From assembly GCA_000727475.1 (NCBI GenBank), contig KL647289.1, positions 824,642 to 888,641 of the forward strand: DNA of 64,000 nucleotides, read 5' to 3'. Positions 22,700 through 34,289 of this stretch are shown in pieces (the first letter of the stretch is position 1; every line of letters starts with the position of its first letter). The stretch is from Sarcocystis neurona. Lineage: Eukaryota; Apicomplexa; Conoidasida; Eucoccidiorida; Sarcocystidae. The translations under genes were made by a program, and so were the position numbers. The notes beneath the pieces are model-generated. The model had not been told where the DNA came from, ran no database searches, and saw nothing but the letters and a program-made list of their open reading frames with translations.

Positions 22700-24830
22700 G
22701 ACAAATCGTTCAATGCTGCCGCTGCGGGGCCAACGAGAAAACACGTGCACGGCACTGGTAGTACAGCAGTACAGCAGCTGCGGCACCGTACCACCGTGGC
22801 TCACACCGGTGGCAGCGGAGCTGCAGTAGCAGCAGCCGACCCGCAGCAGCGCCAACAGTACTGCCCGTGAAGACAGGGAGACACTCAACCGCAGCAGCAG
22901 CAGCCTCGACGGTCCAGGAGCACAGCAACGTGGAAAAAGGTTCGCAGGAGCAGGCGCCTGTGTTCTTTCTCGGAAGAGAGTCATCAGTGAAAGCGAGATG
23001 TGGCCCAACAGCCGTAGCGGCATGCGGAGTACGGGGGGGATGACAACGGAGAGACACACTGCAGCGCAGCTGGTGCGCCGTGTGGAGGAATGCGGCGGCT
23101 GCGAGAGCTTTCTCTGCTCTAGCAGCAGTGCAGCTTCAGGAACAGCAGCAGCAGCAGACGAGCTGGCGCGAAGCACCAGCAGAACCCCCAGCAAAAAGAG
23201 GACCAGAAGAACGACTGGCGGAGGGCCGCACAGCAGCTGAACTGGTGTGCAGTTGGTATGATGGCGTATACGGCCGTCGTCCGGTGTTAGCTGCACGGAG
23301 GACCGGTACACTGCGCAGGGGGTCCTCTAATCAGTGAGAGGACTTCTCTTCCTCTCGTCCCATCTATTCTGCACATGCAGGCGTGGGAAGTCCATTTTGG
23401 TGGTCAGCAGGCACTGTTCATACACTTTTCCCGCTGCAGCGACTGCTGTTGTCGCAGCTGTAGCTCGGCCCGGCTGGGTATTTAGGTCCGCTGCTGCTGC
23501 GGCTTGCAGCTGTAGCTAGTATGCTGCTGCTGCTGCCAGTGCTGCTGCTGCTGTAGCTGCCCCTGCTGCTTGTGCTGTGTTGCTGCTGTTGGACTGCTAC
23601 AGTTGTGTGGCGTCTTGTTAGGCCCCAGTTAGAGGGGCGAAGGCTACCACCACCACGGCGCTGTGCCGTGCTGCCATTCCATATTCTGTTGTTTCTCCTG
23701 GAAGAGCTCACTTCTGCCGTCTTTGAGAGACTCGCGGTGCGAGCCTCACTTCCTCGCGTCCGTCTGAATAGCAGCACCAGCAGCAGCCGACGTGGCAGCG
23801 GCAGCAGGACGGGAAAGGCCACATTTCACTCATACTGCGCTGCGCAGTCTTCGGACTCACGCAAGTCTGCGCACGACTAAGGTTTAAATTTCGGTGCATG
23901 CGTGCGTTTCTTGTCGTCTTCTTTGCCTTCTTCGCGAATTATTTGTCCTTCTTTCGCCGTTGGACGCCCTCCCCTCTTCGCCTCCGTCCCCCCCCTCGCC
24001 TTCCGTCGGCGCTGCCGCTGGTGCCCTGTGCTGCTGCCGCTGCAGTAGACGCACCTGGTCTCTCTGCCTGTTTTATCGCAGACGCGACGACTCCGCTGTG
24101 TCTTGCCCCGCAGCTGCTCCGCTGCTTCCCCGTATTTTCGTTTTTGCTCTTCATCCTCGGTCTGCGTAGGGCTCCTGACGCCAGCTACCCAGTCGGAAAA
24201 GCCACAAAGGCCAGACTTCATCGGCAACGACGACGGCAACGGCAGTTGGTTGCCTCTTCCGCATGCAACGCAGTATGTGTGGCATCTACACATATGCACA
24301 CCTCTACACAGAGAGACACACGTAGATTGAGGAAGAAGGAGAAGGATGTGTGTAAATAGGTGTGTATGGAGGTCCAACTACTTCCCATGGGAATTCTGTC
24401 TATATGTCTGTTGTTTGTACCCGTCACTAACAGATGTGTAATACCCTCTGTACACACGTGGGTAAGCTCACGGTGTGGCTACACATCTACGCATTTCCTT
24501 CGTATATTTAGCGTCCCTTCGTATGTGAAACTCGCGCATATGGCGCCGCCTTCCGCCGCTGCAGGAGCTCCTCTTTTGTAGGTCGCGTTGTCTTTGCGAA
24601 GATCCCGTCGAGGCGCAGCCGCAGCAGCGCACATATTTCCCAGCAGCACCGGGACTCGCAGCAGTTGGACGTTAAAGCCGCAGCAGATACATCTTCAGAA
24701 CAACAGGCGGCAGCGGAAGGAACTCCAGGCGGGAGGAACGTCTGCCCCAGCTGCAGCAGCACCAGCGACAACGGCAGCATCAGGAACGCAGCAGCCAACA
24801 AGCAGCCGCAGAAGTAAAGGCAGCAGTTCG
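22700..24830. repeat. Cluster of CAG/CTG triplet tracts
   Basis: CAG-rich sequence on plus (22700-23200 and 24600-24830) flanks CTG-rich sequence (23430-23590), so the triplet changes strand within the cluster. No conserved coding signal was found. Confidence 0.7.
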
Positions 24831-26499
24831 AATCGACACCACGGCAATCCCGCGCGCGCCAGCAACAGCATTGCGGCTGCCCTCCTCACACGCCCAGGTT
24901 GTCGGTGAAGTTGGCTTGTATTGCTGTAGGGATTTAGAAGACTGCAGTCTGCGTCGAATTTCTCGCGCCATACGTTTTCCCCCTTCTTTAGTCTAGAACT
25001 CCACCACCCCCAACGCGGAAGAGGTCTGTGCTTCTTTCGTTCGTTAGCGGCAGCGGCAGCATTTCCCCGCGTGATTCACACTCCCCTCCGTCTTCAACAG
25101 GCTGGACTGCGTTCAGGAGTCGCAGCAGCTGCAGCAATGGGCTGCACACCGCTGAGGCCTTTTCCTGTGCGTCCCCGGTCAACCATCCCATCTCTCATAC
25201 GTATATAGCCCCACGTCAGCACTGCACACGTGCTACCAAGATATTTACGTCGACACGCAGTGCGGACTCCCGCCCTGTCTGTAGACGGAGAGGTGTAGTA
25301 TCCCCAGCTTGTTTTGAGAGCAACTTAACTAGTGACTCTGTACATCTCTGGTTGAGGCCGAGCTGGCGCGGAGGCGTGCGCGTCACCTGCTCTCTGTGTG
25401 CGTCTACAAATATCAACGTTTTCCTGGCTCAGACACGTGCGAGACTGGGCTTCGACGGATGCGTCTGCAGTGTTTTTACCATTTGGAGGAGACCTCGTGC
25501 AGAGAAGGACGTCTGTGAGAATATGCAGCCGAAGTAATCCTTCAATATGGAAGGGTCGCTTCGCAGTGTTGGGTGGAACATATCGTCGAGACAAAAGCGA
25601 TATACACATGTACAAGACTAGTGCCGCCTCGTCCTTTTCTGCGCAGGTTTCGTGCGCAGGTTGCGCCCCTCTTCGCTTTACGTGTTCTCTCACTGGCGGA
25701 CGTTTTGGTGTACGTACAGCTCGCACGTTGCTATTTGCGCGAGGAAATCGATGTCCTCCCGCGAATGCCTTGTTTCCTGATGAGTCGATTTCGGTCTCAC
25801 GGCGTGGACGGCTAAGTGGGCGCTGCAGCTGTTGTGGAGCTGCCGTATGAGTTTGCAGCTGTGATGCGTCTGTGCGGGGGGATCTTGGCTGTGCCTGCTT
25901 CGTTTCGCCTTCTCTTCGTCATTTTACACTCCTCGGCACCGTCCCCACTTTTGTCTTCTCCTTTCGTAAAGAAGAGTGCGAGCTCGGGAAGTGCAACTCC
26001 GCCGTACGCGTCAACTAAAACGCTTTCGCGCCATAGCGAAGAGTGGAGCTTCTTGAGGTTTCGGTCGGTGGGACCCCCCGTCCTCGTTTGCCTCACACGA
26101 GCTTTGCTGTCGGCTTTCCTCTCTCGCAGTTCCCGCCTGCCTGTGCTCCTGCGGCTTGTTCTCTCCTGCAGCAGCCGCTGCTGCGATATGACTGTTGCTT
26201 TGTCCTGGCTGCTGCTGTTGCTGCGCTTGCGTGGCGCGCCGCTGTAGCTGCTGTGTTGCTCTGTGGGTGCTGCTGCTGGTGCTGTGGCTCCTGGGACGTC
26301 TTTTCTCCCGCGGTACTGCCCGGCTGTTTCCACTGCTTCTTCTCCTCGCCCGCGGCCGGGTCTGCTCCGTCCTCGCCCTTTCACTGCTGAGTCTCCGCGC
26401 CGTAAAGTTCGGGTACCTGCTGCTTCTACTGCCCCTACTGCGGCGGTTCGCCGTCACCTCGCTGCCTGCGTAGCAAGAGTTGCTGTGGGAAGAACGACA

Positions 26500-29400
26500 A
26501 TGTCAGCAGCAGCAGGGGGGGCGGGAGGGGGTGCGGAGGAATACGATCACCTATACAAAATCATCCTTGTAGGCGACGCGACCGTCGGGAAGACGCACCT
26601 GCTGTCGCGTTATATTCGAGGAACTCTGCCCAAATCTCCGAAGGCCACAATTGGCGTAGAGTTTGCTACTCGGACTGTTCCTCTGGCTGTAGGAGGGACA
26701 GTCAAGGCGCAGGTAAGACAGCTGTTGCTCTTGCTGCTTCCACGCGAGTGCACAAGGTCTCCTGCATTCGCTCTGTCACTTCGTAGGCTGCTGCTGGGCG
26801 TCACTGGGCAGCAGGTGCTGCTCGGGGAGACGCGGCTAAGAAGTACGTGTCTTTCTTTAGTAGGTGGTGCTGCTGCGGGTGTTGAGAGACGTTGGGAGGT
26901 TTCCTGAAGAAACGCCACTGCTGCTCAGGAACTGCCCGTGCTGGGCCGTAGGTTTCCGGGACACAGAGTGCTGCCGATGCTGTTGTGTTTTGAGATGCCA
27001 CTGCTGCAACTGCTGAAGAAGAGGGGGCTGTTGGCTCTGTTGACAGAGAGCTCTGCTGCGGCTATAGAGAGAACGGTCCCCTGCTAGGGAGCGGGGCTGT
27101 TGTCGCTGCAAGTGACGTCGGGCTGCGAGTGCCAAAGATGTGTGCTGCTGGTCGAGCTGTATTCCTGCGAGGGTTATTCTGGAGCGTCGCCGCTGCGAAG
27201 TTATGAGATCCTGCTGCGGCTGCCTCAGAGGTGGTGGTGCCGCCACTGCTGCAGAGGCGCGCCTAGGGGTCTTTCGTGCAAGCTGATGCTAACGCGTATG
27301 ACTTGTGCGGTTGCTATACAGCCGCTGTTGCTCGAGAGCGCTGCTGTACCGGTGTATCAGAAATTGTACAGCGCTGCCGGAAATGTCCTCCCACTCGGTA
27401 TCTGAGATATGCTGCTGCGTTGCTGCTGCTGCTGCTGGTGGGTGTGCTGTGGGTGGCAGCGGGGCTAAGGGGGGGAAGACGGTGGGCAACGAAGATAGGG
27501 AGAGCACAAAAGAAAGGGCGGAAAGAGAAAAAGGAACCCAGAAAAAGGGGAGACAAGACACGAGCACAAGAAGTGCATTAGCGTGACCGAATGGACACGT
27601 CGCAGTGTGTTTGTGTGTGAACCTGTACGTGTTAATAGGTGATTTGTACGTCGGTGTTTTTGCTGAATCTCTCGCGCTGTTTGATCTTTGTTCGGCACCT
27701 CGTTCGCATCTGATGCGTCAACGCTGAAACGAGGCTCTGGTGCTCGCGCTTGTGTCTGTCTGCGGTGGCACCGCAGATATGGGACACGGCAGGTCAGGAA
27801 CGGTACCGCAGCATTACTAGCGCGCACTACCGCCGCGCCGTGGGAGCCTTGCTGGTCTACGACGTCACGAGGAAGAGCACTTTTCTGAATGCGTCGAAGT
27901 GGCTGGAAGAGCTGCGGCAGAATGCCGAGCCTGACATTGTAGTCATGATGGTGGGCAACAAGGTGGATCTGGTGGAGAAAGACCCTGCCGCACGCGAGGT
28001 CGGTGAAACGCGCGCTGCGCTGCGCGACGGCGCGAATCCAGCAGCGAATATCCCCTCTCCACACACATGCAGCAGGCAACTGGGAACTCCCTGGTGCAGA
28101 AGAATTTCCGCCGATACCATCTCTCTTCGAAGAGCGACAGACAGAACACACAGCGCTGCCGCGACGTGCGCATCGCCAGGATGTGGTACACGGCAGTATG
28201 TTGCTTTCTGGTGCAGAAACGGCTTCCAAAAGAAAGCACAATACTTCAGCCTCCTATGGTTGTGAAAGCTGTCACCTAAAGCTGGGGATATGAAGCAGCA
28301 CGTAGCTCGCAGTGGGAGTGTAGTAGCAGTAGTAGTAGTAGTAGTCGCACTAGTACTTGTAATAGTAGTTGTTGTAGGCAGACTAAGAGTATTGTAGTGC
28401 GGTAGTAGGTGGAGGAGGAATAATAGTCGTCCAGTAGCAGGAGGCGTACGGTAGTATTAATAGTAATACACCTCCTGGTATCACGCCAGTTGTTCAATTA
28501 TTACATTTCAATGTCGTACAAACTAGGCTTTAGGGTGAAGTTCGGGAGATAAGGCAGCACTGCTACTAGTGGTAGCCTGGTAATACTAGTAGTAATAGTA
28601 GTAAGTAGTAAACGTAGGAGTACTTGTACTGTAGTATAGAAGTAATACTGCAGTATAGTAGTGGTTAAGGTATGGTGGTGCTAGTAGGAGTAGTAGTAAT
28701 AGTAGTAGATCGATGTGGAGAAAGAGATTTCAAGGCCGCTTAAGTAATTGGTCGCAAGGACGGTAGAACTAGTAGCAGTAGGGGTGCGAGTAGTTCTAAT
28801 GTTCGTTGCAATAGCACCAGAAGGACGGCCAGCAGAAGTGGAAGGAGATGGAGAAGATAGGTAGCCAGCTGAGAAAGTACTTACAGCGTCATACCGATTG
28901 GTGTGACTTCACCCTAGCGGGTGAACGTAGCGGAAGTGTTGTTGCCTTATGACGCTGAGATTGAACTTTTGTACGCACGCACTTCCTGAAAACAGAAGAC
29001 TAATACGAAGGGCGGGGGTCTTATCATTCGAATATTCTGAGTTCTGAATAGTTCCTGTGATGACACTCTGACCGAGGGACGCTCTGCTTCGCGATATGAA
29101 CACCGTGACTATATACATCCGCTCTTCACCATCTTGGTCGCCAGAGCCCGTCGCATATACGTAGTGCGGTTGAACTGGACAGTCCGCGCTATTTGGTTAG
29201 TCCCTGCAATAGACGGAATGATACTGAATATTATTATTATGTGTTTTCTCCGAAGCATTTACTCCACAAAGCAAAATCAGGCAATTCTCACGCAGCACGC
29301 CGGGCGTTTTGTGGCGGGCTGAGGGATTTGCAGATTGCTTTCCATACACGCACTACTCACCTGTAGACTGCCTTGGTTTATTGCATGCACTGCATGTGTT

Positions 29401-29897
29401 AGTCGTAGTTGCGGTTCCCGTATGCGCATATAAACTCTGGACGTGTATGCATGTATGTGTGTATGTACACTTATATTTATATATACATACGTACTGATAT
29501 CTACCTACATAGGCACTTCTGTATCCAAATCCTCCACCCTGGCGCGTCGGTATGATGCGTCAATGTCGTTCAGGTGCCTTATGAAGTGGCGGCGCGTTTC
29601 GCCCAGTCAACTGGGTTGTACTTCAGTGAAGCAAGTGCAGTAACGTCTTTCAACGTGAAGCACATTTTTGAGCATTTGCTGCAAGAGATCTATAATCAGG
29701 AGACACAGCAACAGAGCAAGAAAGAACAGATGTGCAATAACACCAGTGGTTTCAGCAGAGGACTTGGAGACGGCTACCGAGACGCTTCTCCGATCGGTGG
29801 GGGTGTGCAACTCGCTGCCCCGCCTATTGGATACTATGATGTGAATCGCGCTGTGCCAGGCACTACCTCTTGGAGCTGCTGTAACGGAGGCAGTTGA
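26500..29897 (+). CDS. RAB11B: Rab11B small GTPase (three exons)
   Basis: Rab GTPases recruit effectors to membranes; in Toxoplasma Rab11B directs vesicles to the growing inner membrane complex of daughter cells. Exons 26500-26712, 27777-27998 and 29574-29897 join in phase 0 to 252 aa. Motifs: P-loop GDATVGKT (25-32), TIGVEF switch I, WDTAGQE (73-79), NKVD (132-135) and SEASAV (G5 region, 163-168). The G1 loop and the insert [12 protein letters not shown] are typical of apicomplexan Rab11B rather than Rab11A. Donors are GTAAGA (strong) and GTCGGT (weak). The second donor is supported by phase and by protein continuity across the join. The C terminus ends CCNGGS, a di-cysteine four residues from the end, close to but not matching usual Rab prenylation motifs, so a further exon or an alternative splice is possible. 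Introns are 1064 and 1575 bp. Confidence 0.9.
28318..28720 (+). repeat. Imperfect (TAG)n/(GTA)n array in Rab11B intron 2
   Basis: TAG/AGT/GTA triplets recur irregularly over about 400 bp, including runs such as AGTAGTAGTAGTAG near 28327. The sequence has stop codons in most registers, in contrast to the stop-free CAG arrays elsewhere in the window. It lies wholly within the second Rab11B intron. Confidence 0.85.
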
Positions 29898-32800
29898 CTA
29901 GTTTGCTTTACGGCAGATGAACATGATGTTAAGCAAAAAACGGCTCGAGAGGCAGAAGAAGCGAAGCGACGCGCAGCAACAGCCTTCTTCCAGCGACAAA
30001 GTCGCGGTTCGGCAGTGTTGCCGAACTCGAGCACGTTACCCGGGCTCGCAACCCAAAAAAAGCACACCGCGGCTTAAAACGCATGCAGGGCGCTCCGTGC
30101 TTTGCAGTCTGTTCAGCAAGTCAGTCGTTATTCGTGCACGTAATGCTCTTTCTGCTGTGTGCAGGAATCGTGCTCATGTACCCGGAATACCTACCTTCTA
30201 TATCTAGTACGCCTGAGACAATCTGATTGAGACGTGGTGGTGGGCTCCTGCTAATAGCACGGTTTTCCAACAGAGAATTTCCCGGGAAAATCCCTTGTAA
30301 AGCAGTACCTTGCAGGCTACACGACCTCGTGTTCGACTGCATTACTTGAAAAGGTCCTGTATTGAACACTCGTCATCGAAGCCCACGTGCTTGCCACCGG
30401 CGTCTTCTGGCACTGTTGGCGCTTCTTACAAAAAGTCATACAAGGGGCGTTGTCAGTATGACGGTGGTCAAGCAGGGTACCACGGCAGGTACGCGAATGC
30501 GTACTGGCACAAGAGGCCTACAAGCACATGTACAGCTACCCCAGTGCGAAGGTTCACGTGAGTTGTGTGAGGGGAGCTACTTAAGTGCTGCAGTGAAAGC
30601 CAATCAAGCAACTGAACAACAAATTTGCGCGTTGGTTGTACGCCGTTCTGCGTGGACCACAGAAGGAAAGCAGACGAATACGGTTTTGCACGGCGTTCCC
30701 AACGAGTATACAAGTACTCCGTCCAACCTACATGATCACACACGTAGAGCACAGTTACGCGTCTTCTTATCGAGCACAACGTCTCAGTGGTTGCACATTG
30801 CCACGGTTCACGTCCACGGGCTCTCGTCCAAAAACCTTGACGTGAATTCCGTGTATTCCACCACCGCTTCGTACATGTGCCAGCATCTCCTGGGGACAGC
30901 AGCCAGAACGCGCGCTAGGCCCGTTGGAACTGAATGGGTCTGTCCCGCAGTGAGAAGAACTACAAAGTACAGAAAACGACTAATGCAGCCGTGGGAACGG
31001 CAGACTCGCAGAGCAAACAGCTGGACACCTGCGCTTTGTTAATTTCTGTTCGAAAAGTGCCTTGAAGGCCTCTGATGGATTGAGGTGCTTGAGAGAACTA
31101 GGACGACGTGTGGTGGTAGCGCTTGAAATGATTCGGACTCCTGTCCATCCTGACTTGACAGGGTATCTGTACGCACGCCTGTATTTAACGCACGTGTATC
31201 GCTTTCCAATGTAACAATAATTGTCACATCTGGCAAATATTCTTCCTGCCACAAACACCACTGCCGTCAACAGTGGCGTGTGCTTCTGTCCCAGTGTGCA
31301 GTACGACCGACTCAATCGTTGGGTGCTACAAAGCGCCTTCCAGGAGACTTCTGTCCGTTCTGATTGGAAGCAAAGCACTACACCAGTCCATGTGGACGAA
31401 GTACACGACATGTGAGGAGTATTTTGAAATCACGTTTGCTGATGCTGGAGGTGCTCTGCCTCCTCAGGTACCCGTCATCGAGAGCAAACAGCAGTACACA
31501 TGAACTTGTACGCACTAAATGGCAGGTGTGCGTATGTGTGTACGGTGGGGTAATCAACTCACCTCTCCGCGATCAATGGACAGACCCTTTGCCTTCGATA
31601 CCCAGTTGAAAGGGGTGCTAATAACGGCAAGTGCATCTCCGCAGTTTCCGCATGCGTAGGGGTATAAATTCTCAGCCCTCAAATAAAAAAGTGGGCAGGC
31701 GTGCATTTTACTCACATTCAACAGAGGTGCTTCACAAAACACAAAAACAACCAGCTGTCGCCACAGCAGACAAACCGGTCGCTTCCAACTCAAGGAAGGC
31801 TTCCAGCGTATTGCAGTCCGTATGCGGTTGTATGGTCTGGAAAGGCCGGCCCTTTCCGTTGCCAGTGCTGTTGCTGCTGGTTCGTGCGCTGCAGCCTTGT
31901 CACTGCGGTAGAATACGGAAGGAACTTTGCAGGCAAAGAACGTCAACGGGTACGGCTCACCTTGCTACGCCGTGGATCGTTGTTTTCCGCAAGACGCTCA
32001 GAGAGAGGGACACCGCCGACTGGTGCATCCTTTTGCCAGACCTAGCTCCGTGAAGTGAAATTCGCGAGGCAGTTCCCGCTTAGACTAATGAGCACGAAAG
32101 GAGAATGCGGCTGTCCACGACTTGTGCACGGGGGCGGTACTCCTCTGCACTATTCAGGAACTAGACAAGGGACAACCAGAGATCGGCTTCCTCGGAAGGA
32201 TGTCGCCTACGGATCGCGCGTGCAATCTGCGCGGAGGGCCTCGCCTCAATTCTGACTCGGTAGCAGTTTTGTCTTTCCTTTGTAGTCAACAAGAACGGGC
32301 CAACTGAGGCGACGACAGTGGTTTGTTAATATTTCAGACGCTACGTCAGGAGCACATAACAATTTTACAACAACTTGCTTCGGGATAATTCGTTGTTTTT
32401 GGAGCCGCCAAGCGCCCTCCAATGTCTACTACAGCGCTGAGACGGCACCCTTGGCCCTACCCCGGCGAAAAATGCTGTCCTCGCTGCAGAAGTGTCTATA
32501 ACCAGACAAATAGAGAATGCCTGCTTCTGCGGACTAGCCACGGGAATACGGTTGCTTCTCTACGCTCTGCGACGCATGCGGATGACGCGTAGTCGCCGAT
32601 TTGGCCAGGCGATTCCTCTTTGTCCCGTTTCCCCTTGCTGCGATGTACCACCCACCGCGTGTCTGCTTTCCCACAGAATGTAAAGTCCGCCGTATATAGG
32701 GGGCAGTCTCGCCCTTGTAGCAGTCAAGGCACCACATGCCGGCAGGCTAGTTGTCCTTTGTAGGAGCTTCCTCAGTACACTCGGTGTCCGGTTGTTCGTA

Positions 32801-34289
32801 AACATAGGACTAATTCCGGTGTGGCCACAACTCACCAGGTTTAAAAGAACGAACTGCCCAACTTCACTGAATGAAGACGCCTCTGTGCATCACCGCTGGC
32901 GTTCGATGAAAACAAAGCTGCAACTCGTCGTAGTTGATGCCAAACCCAGGACCTCGGGCGGAGCAGCCAGCATTTCACGCTGGAGTGAGACGACCCATCG
33001 AATCTTGTACGCACTGCGCTGCTTAAGCGGGACTGAGGAAACTGCTTCATCTGAGTTTTATTCACGCCGCAGACACACCTGAGTCTATGACTATTGGCGC
33101 TACCACAGGTCTCGAACTCCGCTGGTAGCGCCGTCACCCATAGTGCAGGTGATTAATGTCTTTTAAAAAAACAACGCGTTGACACCTACAATTCTGTAAC
33201 CGCGGTTCACCGCAGAGGATTACGCAGCACTGCGGGGTTCTGTCCCACGATATCTACTGGTATGACGACGGACGCCGGCATAATTGCAGTGGCGCGAATG
33301 ATATGCTTTTACCATCCGAAAGCGAAGGAACGAAACTAATGCTTTCGTGCTGCACTGGTTTCCCTGCACCGCATCGAAGTCACGCATACAGCTGTTCGTC
33401 GCTCTTTTGCACACAACACCCCTTCCTTGTATGTCAAGAACACGCTTGAGTGTATGCAGCACACTCTTCTGTTGCGGCGCACGCCGGAAAATATGCTGAT
33501 GGTGTGTAACCGCCGCACCACGTACGGCATCTCATTGCCCGACCTCAAAATGCGTCAATTTACCCGCAATGGAAATTCATTGCAGACGCTAACGTAAACT
33601 AGTTTTTGTTGCGAGTAGGCTTTTATGAAAGATAAGGTTTAGGGGGCTGTGGTGCTGACAGCACGAGACGCATCACCACGGGCGACAACAGGTCAGCTGG
33701 TCTGGCTTCGCGGGCTCGGCTCCCACCGTAGCTCGAAGAACGACGGCGCCGCTTTCTGCAGCCTGGCGCGACCCCCTCTCTTAAAAGCCCCCTTCTCCGG
33801 TCTAGAGCTGTTTTCCTGTCTTGTAAGAAAGTGCTGGACTCTGTCAACTGGAGGTGGCCGGTCGTGGCGTGGCGCGTTGTTGGGAGGCGGGTAAGATACA
33901 ACGGGCCACGGGCAGTCGGCCGTCTTCAAGCAGTCCTTGGTGGCAGGCGATAGAGGCCGCCTTCATTCAGTTGACTTCGCATCGTTGGGGGGACATCCGC
34001 AAAGGGAAGTTGCTACGTCGAGTGGGGAGAGATTCGCTTCTCGACGAGTCGCGGCAGCTGTCAAATTGGAGGGTCCACAACGCAACTAAAGTAATGTATT
34101 TCGACCCCGCCGAGCCCAGGAAGCTGCGACAACGAGCTGCAGCCACACAGTTAAAAATGACAAGGTGACGGCTTTTACGACCTCTGCAGGAAGAAGCAGA
34201 CGATGTACCCTGCCGTGGCATGCAGCGCAGAGCAGTATATGAGCTGACGAGCTTCCTCTGCAGGGAAGTGAGCACCGCCGCGGTTGCAC
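29898..34289. other. Spacer with unresolved candidate exons on both strands
   Basis: No long frame has a recognisable domain, but short exon-like blocks with good splice signals occur on both strands. On plus: a block ending at a GTGAGT donor near 30560, a block after the acceptor ending at about 30950, a block ending at a GTGAGG donor near 31411, and a terminal-like block at about 31472-31609. On minus: a block ending at a GTGAGC donor near 31963 and one ending at a GTGAGT donor near 31562. The two sets overlap as antisense, so at most one is real. A hairpin lies at 33085-33143. The part after about 33.6 kb is probably 5' flank of the phospholipase gene. Confidence 0.3.
33085..33143. other. 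Long hairpin (10-bp perfect stem plus outer stem)
   Basis: GGCGCTACCA (33096-33105) pairs perfectly with TGGTAGCGCC (33123-33132) around a 17-base loop. CTATG (33085-33089) pairs with CATAG (33139-33143) outside a symmetric internal loop. It is not a tRNA: there is no cloverleaf and no separate D or T arm. Confidence 0.7.

Larger units (their letters stand above)
20205..26499. other. CAG/CTG-rich region without a supportable gene
   Basis: Several CAG/CTG-rich patches (about 20440-21020, 22700-23600 and 24600-24830) alternate with ordinary sequence and one (TA)n tract at 21171-21195. Long frames of 100-200 codons occur on both strands in these patches but translate to Ala/Ser/Gln/Leu/Cys runs that are open in several registers at once. 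Those with a long frame mostly lack an ATG at the 5' end. The last 300-400 bp before 26500 are probably the promoter and 5' UTR of Rab11B. Confidence 0.4.

Noticed and set aside
23418..23822. Minus-strand frame of 134 codons with Ser/Gln runs
   Set aside because: It is driven by a CTG tract on plus; the antisense frame is equally open and neither has a domain.
28525..28545. TTTAGGG telomere-type heptamer
   Set aside because: Only a single copy here and one near 33638; no tandem array.
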